A stretch of 40,782 nt of DNA from Planctomycetaceae bacterium. GTDB lineage: Bacteria > Planctomycetota > Planctomycetia > Pirellulales > UBA1268. The notes beneath the pieces are model-generated. The model was not told where the DNA came from. It made no database searches and saw only the letters and a list, made by a program, of their open reading frames with translations. Each line of letters begins with the position of its first letter. Position 1 is the stretch's first letter. The translations under genes were made by a program, and so were the position numbers. Of this stretch, positions 34,971-40,782 are shown in pieces. The stretch is taken from assembly GCA_011523305.1 (NCBI GenBank), contig WTHB01000185.1:1-40782 (forward strand). The letters run 5' to 3'.

Positions 34971-35834
34971 TCACCGGCCGGCGAGCAGGCGTCCGAGCCC
35001 TTCTGCCACCACCTGGTTGGCACCGGCCACGAAGGCCGGCCGCTCCAGCGACACCGTTGCTAGCGGCGGGGTGCCAGCCGGATCGTCTGCGTGGCGACAC
35101 GGCAGGATGACCGCTCCGGCCTCGGCAGCCACCAGTAAGCCAGCGGCGACATCCCAGCAGGCGATCCGCCGCACCCAGAATCCATCGAGGCGGCCAGCAG
35201 CCAGATAGGCCAAGTTGATCGCCGTCGACCCAGTTCGCCGGACCGAGTGCACCTCGGGAATGATGGCGAGGAAATCAGCCACCGCGAGTGCCCCAGCATC
35301 AACATGTGGCGGGAAACTGACCGCCACCAACGCATCGGCGAGGCTTTCCGGAGAGGCAACCGAAAGCGGCACGCCGTTGAGCCGAGCGCCTCCTCCCTGA
35401 ATCGCCGTAAAGCATTCATCGGCAACCGGGTCGTAGATCGCACCGGCCAGCACGCTGTTCCCGCTGGCCAACCCCACCGAGACACAATAGGCCGGAAAAC
35501 CGTGAACGTAGTTGCTGGTGCCATCCAGCGGATCGACCATCCACCGTAAAGCTGGTCCTGGCTCTTCCGACTCACCCTCTTCACCGATGAACCCGTGCGT
35601 CGGAAAGCGGCCCAGCAGAATCTCCCGAATGGTCTGCTGCGCTGCAAAGTCAGCCTCAGTAACGAGATCCTTCGGCCCTTTCTTCGAAATGGCAAACCGA
35701 CCCTGCCAGTCCCGGAGCACTTCCCCACCGGCTCGGGCTGCCGTCTCTGCCAACTGCCCGTAGGCCTGCAGGTCCGCCGCTGGAGGACGGGGAGACGCGG
35801 TAGCTTCCGCTGGAACAGTCTGCGAGTCTCTCAT
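34971..35834 (-). CDS. Inositol monophosphatase-family phosphatase
   Basis: The 287-residue protein shows the full metal site of the family: DLVTEAD (56-62), GEEGE with Glu85/86, DPLDGTSNY (101-109) and WDVAAG with Asp228. It hydrolyses a small sugar-type phosphate such as inositol monophosphate, though relatives act on histidinol phosphate or PAP. ATG 35834 has AGGAGG 12 nt upstream, a long spacer. The first 20 residues are Pro/Ala-rich and look disordered. It precedes the two giant-protein genes on the same strand (about 80 bp gap to ATG 34890) and could share their transcript; a functional tie is not evident. Confidence 0.93.
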   Translation of the reverse strand: MRDSQTVPAEATASPRPPAADLQAYGQLAETAARAGGEVLRDWQGRFAISKKGPKDLVTEADFAAQQTIREILLGRFPTHGFIGEEGESEEPGPALRWMVDPLDGTSNYVHGFPAYCVSVGLASGNSVLAGAIYDPVADECFTAIQGGGARLNGVPLSVASPESLADALVAVSFPPHVDAGALAVADFLAIIPEVHSVRRTGSTAINLAYLAAGRLDGFWVRRIACWDVAAGLLVAAEAGAVILPCRHADDPAGTPPLATVSLERPAFVAGANQVVAEGLGRLLAGR

Positions 35835-35971
35835 GATGCTGCTGAGCCTCCTCGGAAATACAGGGATGGGTACCGCGAGATTGTGTCACAACCCTTCGCG
35901 GCGGCTCTCTGTATGCTAGTCGATGAGTCGCTCGCAGACCGCCGTCGTTCGCCGCCACTTTAAGAACCACC

Positions 35972-36820
35972 ATGCCTGACGATTCTGGCACCGCTTCCTG
36001 TGCACCGAAGCCCACGCCCCTGGCCTGGCGGCCCGCGCCGCCCCATGAGACCCCGGAAAAGCTGACGTGGCAGTGCGGGAGCGGTGCAACGGCCGGACGG
36101 CTGGATCTCCGGCAGCCCTACCACGGCATTGCATTTGACACCGGCAGGAGCGATCTGCTCAGGCTGCTCGGGGTTCGGTTGTCACCCTCTCAAGCAGCGG
36201 CCTCCTCACCCGTTGACGGCTGGGTTCGCGCGGCAGATGCCTTCGGCGTCTACGAGCCGCACGACAGCCGCCGCCTGCGAGTCACTGCGCAGTGGCGACT
36301 TGAGACACCAGCCGCGGCCGTGCGGGCAGAAATCTGCGACACCATCGCAATCGAGCTGGTGCTCTCAGCCCAGACGTCCCGAGGCACCAGTGCCGGCACA
36401 CTGGCCGTCGAATGTCAGTTCGCCAGCACTGAACTGCTGGTCGGCTGGTGGCAGGACTCGCAGTTGCGCTGGGCCGAAGGAGACTCTCTGGAGTCCCTGC
36501 GGACCACCTGGAATCGTCTGCCGCCGACGGCCGTCTGTTGCCTGCTCTGCCGCGGGGTGGTGGCTGACCAGAGCCTGGCAGTCTGCCTCCGGCGGGATGA
36601 GGTCCGGCACGTTCTTGCCGCCGCCCTGCCCCCCCCATTGGTTGCTCCCGGGCAGCCGCGTTCCTATTGCCTGACCAGTTGGTGTTTTCCGACGCTCATT
36701 GAAAAGGGGGTGCTGCACCGCAGTCGCCTCCGGGCCACCCTCGGCACCAGCACTGCTGACCGGGAATGGGCGTCCGAAACCGCTGCCGCCTTCGCGGCAG
36801 AGCCACCGCTTTTGCAGTAG
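35972..36820 (+). CDS. Protein of unknown function, 282 residues
   Basis: I do not recognise this protein. It has no signal peptide, membrane segment or nucleotide-binding motif. Base composition and codon use match the neighbours. A Pro-rich N-terminus (about 1-30) is followed by an apparently beta-rich, mixed sequence with several Trp and Cys residues (CCLLC near residue 190). WVRAADAFGVYEP and IELVLSAQTSR look like the conserved core. ATG 35972 lacks a Shine-Dalgarno site and begins 137 bp from the divergent phosphatase. It lies 158 bp upstream of the SbcD/YhaO-like gene on the same strand and may belong with that pair, but position is the only evidence. Confidence 0.65.
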   Translation: MPDDSGTASCAPKPTPLAWRPAPPHETPEKLTWQCGSGATAGRLDLRQPYHGIAFDTGRSDLLRLLGVRLSPSQAAASSPVDGWVRAADAFGVYEPHDSRRLRVTAQWRLETPAAAVRAEICDTIAIELVLSAQTSRGTSAGTLAVECQFASTELLVGWWQDSQLRWAEGDSLESLRTTWNRLPPTAVCCLLCRGVVADQSLAVCLRRDEVRHVLAAALPPPLVAPGQPRSYCLTSWCFPTLIEKGVLHRSRLRATLGTSTADREWASETAAAFAAEPPLLQ

Positions 36821-36823
36821 CGG
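36783..36823 (+). terminator. Paired hairpins at the end of the unknown gene
   Basis: CTGCCGC (36783-36789) pairs perfectly with GCGGCAG (36794-36800) around a CTTC loop. CCGCT (36806-36810) pairs with AGCGG (36819-36823) across the stop codon. Both overlap the end of the coding region, and no T-run follows, so termination is uncertain. Confidence 0.25.
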
Positions 36824-36978
36824 AAATCGGCGTTGAGCCGGTAGATTCCCACAAGCGGCTTCCTGGCAAGTCAGGCAAGCAGGCGAACTTCTAACGGCCG
36901 GGCCACCGCCAGCCCATCGCCTTGCCGGGCTGACGGGCCAGTCTCTGCCGTTGCTGGATCACTCCGGGAGAGGATGCG

Positions 36979-38184
36979 ATGTACGACCTCGTGTTTGCCG
37001 CCAACCCGGCACTCGATAGTGCCCTCGCCGAACCAGAGGGTCTGCCCCCGGCGTTGGCCCAGCGGCTGCGACAGGCACCGCTCACCGCCCTCACGCAGGC
37101 GTACCAGATGGCCCGCGAGCACCATGCCCGCGGGCTGGTGCTCTGCGGCCAGATCCTCGCCCCGCTGCGAGCAAGTCCCGCACAGGTCGTCGCGGTACGA
37201 CGATTGATCCTTGAGGCCGCTGCCACTGGTTGTGAAACGGTCTGGGTGACCACCGATGCTACCGCCCCGCGTGAACTCCTCCGGATTCTCGGGGAACCCG
37301 AGGGGCTTGGATTCGCAACCCCGCTGACGCCATGGACGGCCACCATTCGAGCGGCAACGGTTGAACTCTGGGCAGTTGCTGCCGCCGATGACACGGAGCG
37401 AGCCACGGCGTCTGCGGCAGCCACCGCACTCCACCGCCGCATTCTGGTCGGCGGAGACTCAGGCCTTGAGCCGCACGCCGCCGCCCAACGGGTGCTTCCA
37501 GCGTCAGTTTTAAACTGGCCCAACACGCTGGCCGTCTGGGCAACTGCCACGAATACGACACTCCCGGCTGGCGTTCTGCGGCTGCCCACGCTGCAGCCCC
37601 GATCCCGCCAGGCGGTCGGTGCCGGTGCCTATGGGCTCACGCTCTATCAACCGAGTGAAGCTGCAGACAACACCGGCAAGACGGCTCGGCAGAGCGACGG
37701 CTGGCACCGCCTCCCTACGGAGCAGGTCTGCTGGCGGAGCCTCCAGGTTGAGTCGGCCGACGGTGACGCCGCCGCAGTCGCGGAGCAACTTTGGGAGGTG
37801 CTGTCGCCGCCAGCCGCAACTGCTGCTCACCCTGCCCCGGCGACACCGCCTGAGCCACTGACGCTGGTCGACTGCCAGATTGCCTGCGGAACCAGCATTG
37901 AACGCCGCATTGAAATCGGTGCCAGTGCTGCCGAGGCCACCCGGCTCCTTCGAGAACGCTGTGCTGCCGCTGCCCCCACTATCTGGTGTGAGCGAATTGC
38001 GGCTTCGGCCGACGAATCGCTCGCAGCCTTGGGGCACAGCCGCTCGGGTGGACAGCCCGGCACGAGCAACTCATTCACCTCCGCCCTGGCCGACATCGTC
38101 ACCGAAAAGGAGGTCGGCGGCGGCAGCGATTCCTGCGATCGGGAGGCCGCCTGGCTGGCTCTTGAACTGCTGGAGGCCGACTGA
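36979..38184 (+). CDS. Degenerate SbcD/YhaO-like (Mre11-type) metallophosphoesterase, active site lost
   Basis: The 401-residue protein sits directly before an SbcC/YhaN-like ATPase gene, where such loci carry the SbcD/YhaO nuclease. The backbone of that fold is readable. AANPALDSAL (7-16) aligns with the AADLHLDSPL motif, LVLCGQIL (53-60) with the VLLAGDIL-type strand, VWVTTDAT (88-95) with the xxVxGNHD strand, and VWATATN (186-192) with the WALGHxH strand. LQPRSRQAVGAGAYGLTL (205-222) matches the region after it. In each case the metal ligands are gone: D and H of DxH, D of GD, NHD of GNHD, and both H of GHxH. I infer a catalytically dead partner. AGAGG precedes ATG 36979 by 6 nt. The C-terminal half (250-401) is Ala-rich and variable. 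Confidence 0.75.
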   Translation: MYDLVFAANPALDSALAEPEGLPPALAQRLRQAPLTALTQAYQMAREHHARGLVLCGQILAPLRASPAQVVAVRRLILEAAATGCETVWVTTDATAPRELLRILGEPEGLGFATPLTPWTATIRAATVELWAVAAADDTERATASAAATALHRRILVGGDSGLEPHAAAQRVLPASVLNWPNTLAVWATATNTTLPAGVLRLPTLQPRSRQAVGAGAYGLTLYQPSEAADNTGKTARQSDGWHRLPTEQVCWRSLQVESADGDAAAVAEQLWEVLSPPAATAAHPAPATPPEPLTLVDCQIACGTSIERRIEIGASAAEATRLLRERCAAAAPTIWCERIAASADESLAALGHSRSGGQPGTSNSFTSALADIVTEKEVGGGSDSCDREAAWLALELLEAD

Positions 38185-38195
38185 ACGGCTGCCGG

Positions 38196-38213
38196 TCGCT
38201 GAGGACTCAGCGA
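38196..38213 (+). other. Perfect 7-bp hairpin between the phosphoesterase-like and ATPase genes
   Basis: TCGCTGA and TCAGCGA pair around a GGAC loop, 12 nt after the first gene's stop and 43 nt before the next ATG. It could separate the translation or stability of the two messages. No T-run follows. Confidence 0.4.
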
Positions 38214-38256
38214 TCAGTCCCCTTCCACCTGCATCCCCTGTGTCTGGAGAGCGTCG

Positions 38257-40782
38257 ATGCATATCGAACGGCTGGAAATCGAAACGTTTGGCGGCCTTGA
38301 AGGCGTGACCATCGACGGCCTCGGCTGCGGTGTTCAGGTCATGCATGGCACCAACGAAATCGGCAAGACGTCACTGCTCGAATTCGTCAGGGCCATCTTC
38401 TTCGGCTTTGAAGGGCTTTTTCGACGGGGGGTCCTCGATCCGCAACGGCCCTGCAGCGGCCGTCTGTTCGTCTCCCTCGGCCGCGGTGCCCGCAGCAATC
38501 GGGAAGTTCAACGGTTCATGATCGAACGTCGGCACGAGGGCCCTGGCCTCGCCAGCCTGACGCAGGCCAGTTATGAGGATGGCATCGTCGGCCTCGGTGG
38601 TGATGAGGGCGACGTGGTCACGATTGAGCGGCTCGATGACACCGAACATGCCGCCCAGCGGGTGTACCTCCAAGATCTCGTCGGTGACATCGACGAGAGC
38701 ACGTTCACCAACGTGATGGCCTTTGGTCTCGACGAACTGCACGAACTCCGCACCCTCGAGCCGGAAGGCTGCGGGAGCCGCCTCTATGAACTGGCCAACG
38801 GTCTCGACCGGTCACGGGTAGCCAGCACGCTGCAGCACATTGAAGAGGCGATTAGGCGGCAGCAGGGAGACGGGCAGGACGCGTCGCCGCGTGACACGCT
38901 CCTTCGACAACGCCAGGAACTCCTCACCGAAATCGAGGCTGATCAGACAGCGGTCACGGTGGGCGATTTGTTCATCGAGCAAGCACGACTGGAACGTGAA
39001 GCCGACAGCCTCACCGAGGCGGTCACGCGTGCCCGCCGGGCCGAAACGCTGGCCCGGGACGCCTTGCCGCTCGGCGAGTTGTTCACCGCGTGGCGAACCA
39101 CGGCTGCCGAACTGGAGTCGCTGAAGAAGGTGGCCCTCGTCCACCCCGACTACGACGGCTGGCGGCAGGATCGCAAACGACGAAAACGGGCAGCGCGGCT
39201 GGCGGACAAGCGGCGGCATGACCGGCGGCGGTTGGCCCGTCAACTGGCGGCGTTGCCCGCTGAGACGGTGATCTGGGAGAAACGGGCGGCGATCACCAGC
39301 CTTTGCGATGAACGCCCCCATCTGGAGCGGCTGGTCGCCGACACCAGCCGTGCCGAAGCCCACGCCCGGCTGGCAGCCCGCCGCTTTGGTGAACAGGTTG
39401 GCCTCTGCGGGCTGTCCAAGCTGATGCCGCTCGAGCAGGCTGACACAGAAAGCGATGGCATTGGCGTGCTCCTTCCCGAGGGGCTGTCGCTCTCCTTTGG
39501 CCCCCTCCGGAACCGAGCCCGTGGATGCAAGGCAGCGGCCCGGGCGGTCACGAAGGCCCGCAAGCGGGTTGCCCAGGCCAAGGCACGGCTCGAGCAGGCG
39601 AAATCCCGAGTCGAAGGTGCCGAGAACGCCCTCGGCGGCCTCACGCTCACAGCCGCCATTGAGGCTGCCAACGAACAGGCCACTGCCCTCCACAAGCGGA
39701 TCACGCTCGGCGACCGCCTCGATGAACTCAAACAGACGACCGGGCGGCTCGAGCAGGAGATGGCCCAGCAGTTGACGGCCCAGGTGCTGCCCTTGGGCTG
39801 GCTGGTCGGCCTCGGTGCCGTCTTCGTGGTGGGAGCCGGCATGCTCCTTTCAGGCTTACTGCTGCCAACCGTCGTCACCGGGCCGCTGGCATACGTCATC
39901 GCTGCGCTTGGCCTGGCTGGCACCGGCATTGCCTCGGTGATGACGTGGACACTTGACCGCTCCTCCGGCATGCGTCTCGACGAGACCCGCCGGCAGCACG
40001 CCCTCGCTCAGCAGCAGCAGGCCGAGACAAGTGCCCAGTGCGAGGCGCTGGAAAAAACCATTGATCAGGCTGGCAGGAGACTCGCCAGTGGTGCCACCGA
40101 AACGTCTTCGGCTCGCCACACAATGGCAGCCGAGCAGGCTGGCGGCGTCCTCCATCGCCAGGCCTCGTTGGCTGATGCCGAGGTCGTCCGGCTTGAGCAG
40201 TTGGCCGGTCGTGAAGGCTCCCTTGAGGTCTACAGCAATCGACTCGCGGCAGCCCGAAGCGAACTGAAGCGAGCAGGGGAACGAAAGAAGAAGGCGATCA
40301 GTCGCTGGCGGAAGTCGCTGGAGAGCCGCGGCCTGCCTGCCACGCTCAGCCCTGCTGAGGTCTGGCGGATCGGAACCCATCGTCACGAACTGCTCACGCT
40401 CGACGATGATCGTCGCCGGCTGTCCGATGAAGCCCGTCACAAACGCGAGGAACTCACCGCCGCCGCGCGGCGAATTGACGCCGTGCTGGTGGAATGCGAC
40501 CTCGTGCCGGAAGGCTCGCCGCTGGACCATCTGCAACTGCTTGAGGACCTGCTCGATGCTCAGCGAAGGGGGCATGAACAGCGCCTGGCTCTGACCCGCA
40601 AACTGGAACGGTCCCGGCTGCGTCATCGCCAAGGATTGCGACAACTCAAGGCCTGCGACCGGAGCCTGCAGGGCTGGCTCGACCGCTGGGAGGCAGCCGA
40701 CGAAGACACCTTCCTCGCCTGCGTCGACCGGCGGCCTTATTTCCAGAACCTGCAACAGGAAACCGAACTCGCCGAACGGGCC
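38257..40782 (+). CDS. SbcC/YhaN-like (Rad50-type) AAA ATPase with internal membrane hairpin (3' end outside window)
   Basis: The frame runs open to the window end, 842 residues so far. The N-terminus has IERLEIETFGGLEGV and the Walker A motif GTNEIGKTS (31-39), the pattern of SMC/SbcC-type ATPases, and AFGLDELHELR (about 165) is typical of the YhaN group. Long helical, Arg/Glu/Ala/Gln-rich coiled-coil regions follow (about 190-510 and 570-842). A hydrophobic hairpin interrupts them at about 512-567 (WLVGLGAVFVVGAGMLLSGL, then VIAALGLAGTGIASV). The Walker B and signature motifs must lie beyond the window. GGAGAG lies 5 nt before ATG 38257. It probably works with the preceding phosphoesterase-like protein as a DNA- or membrane-linked SbcCD-type complex. 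Confidence 0.88.
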   Translation, partial: MHIERLEIETFGGLEGVTIDGLGCGVQVMHGTNEIGKTSLLEFVRAIFFGFEGLFRRGVLDPQRPCSGRLFVSLGRGARSNREVQRFMIERRHEGPGLASLTQASYEDGIVGLGGDEGDVVTIERLDDTEHAAQRVYLQDLVGDIDESTFTNVMAFGLDELHELRTLEPEGCGSRLYELANGLDRSRVASTLQHIEEAIRRQQGDGQDASPRDTLLRQRQELLTEIEADQTAVTVGDLFIEQARLEREADSLTEAVTRARRAETLARDALPLGELFTAWRTTAAELESLKKVALVHPDYDGWRQDRKRRKRAARLADKRRHDRRRLARQLAALPAETVIWEKRAAITSLCDERPHLERLVADTSRAEAHARLAARRFGEQVGLCGLSKLMPLEQADTESDGIGVLLPEGLSLSFGPLRNRARGCKAAARAVTKARKRVAQAKARLEQAKSRVEGAENALGGLTLTAAIEAANEQATALHKRITLGDRLDELKQTTGRLEQEMAQQLTAQVLPLGWLVGLGAVFVVGAGMLLSGLLLPTVVTGPLAYVIAALGLAGTGIASVMTWTLDRSSGMRLDETRRQHALAQQQQAETSAQCEALEKTIDQAGRRLASGATETSSARHTMAAEQAGGVLHRQASLADAEVVRLEQLAGREGSLEVYSNRLAAARSELKRAGERKKKAISRWRKSLESRGLPATLSPAEVWRIGTHRHELLTLDDDRRRLSDEARHKREELTAAARRIDAVLVECDLVPEGSPLDHLQLLEDLLDAQRRGHEQRLALTRKLERSRLRHRQGLRQLKACDRSLQGWLDRWEAADEDTFLACVDRRPYFQNLQQETELAERA

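Noticed and set aside
34891-35100. Upstream extension of the 1227-residue membrane protein
   Set aside because: It would overlap the phosphatase gene by more than 120 bp and adds Arg/Gly-rich sequence with no conserved look.

Overview
The window is high-GC bacterial chromosome with dense, ordinary gene packing. I infer a planctomycete of the Pirellulales type. The grounds are a DUF1571 exported protein, two giant envelope proteins of a kind typical of that group, an orphan rsmH with no ftsL, ftsI or mur genes after it, and several envelope proteins with no obvious relatives elsewhere. I see no tRNA, rRNA, CRISPR array, insertion sequence, phage gene or integration scar.

Layout. At 1-1.8 kb are the end of a fatty acid desaturase and the GTPase/ATPase gene ychF. 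A tripartite efflux operon follows at 1.8-7.2 kb on the minus strand (TetR regulator, membrane fusion protein, RND pump). From 17.8 down to 7.6 kb is a long minus-strand run: queA, a NUDIX-like gene, a cysteine desulfurase, an A-type Fe-S carrier, a CbiE-CbiT corrin methyltransferase fusion, a PIG-L/BshB1-like deacetylase, a small membrane protein, a renalase-like flavoprotein, an aldehyde dehydrogenase and a second FAD oxidoreductase. Divergent from queA are rsmH, a LysM membrane protein and an exported gluzincin-type peptidase (17.9-20.9 kb). A lipid operon follows on the minus strand: MBL hydrolase, plsC, cdsA. PlsC makes phosphatidate and CdsA activates it.

After the DUF1571 gene (23.65-24.6 kb), over 10 kb holds just two genes, encoding exported membrane proteins of 2147 and about 1227 residues, preceded by an inositol-monophosphatase gene in the same direction. 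The larger protein looks like two copies of the architecture of the smaller one fused in tandem.

The last 5 kb on the plus strand hold an unrecognised 282-residue protein, then a two-gene unit that I consider the most interesting item. Its first gene aligns with the SbcD/YhaO (Mre11-like) phosphoesterase fold but has lost each metal-binding motif that I can align. Its second gene, cut by the window end, is an SbcC/YhaN-like (Rad50-like) ATPase with a transmembrane hairpin inside its coiled coil. Together they suggest a membrane-tethered Rad50-like ATPase with a catalytically dead Mre11-like partner.

Functional calls rest on motifs read by eye. Start codons were chosen from Shine-Dalgarno sites, neighbour overlaps and family lengths, and doubtful ones are marked.
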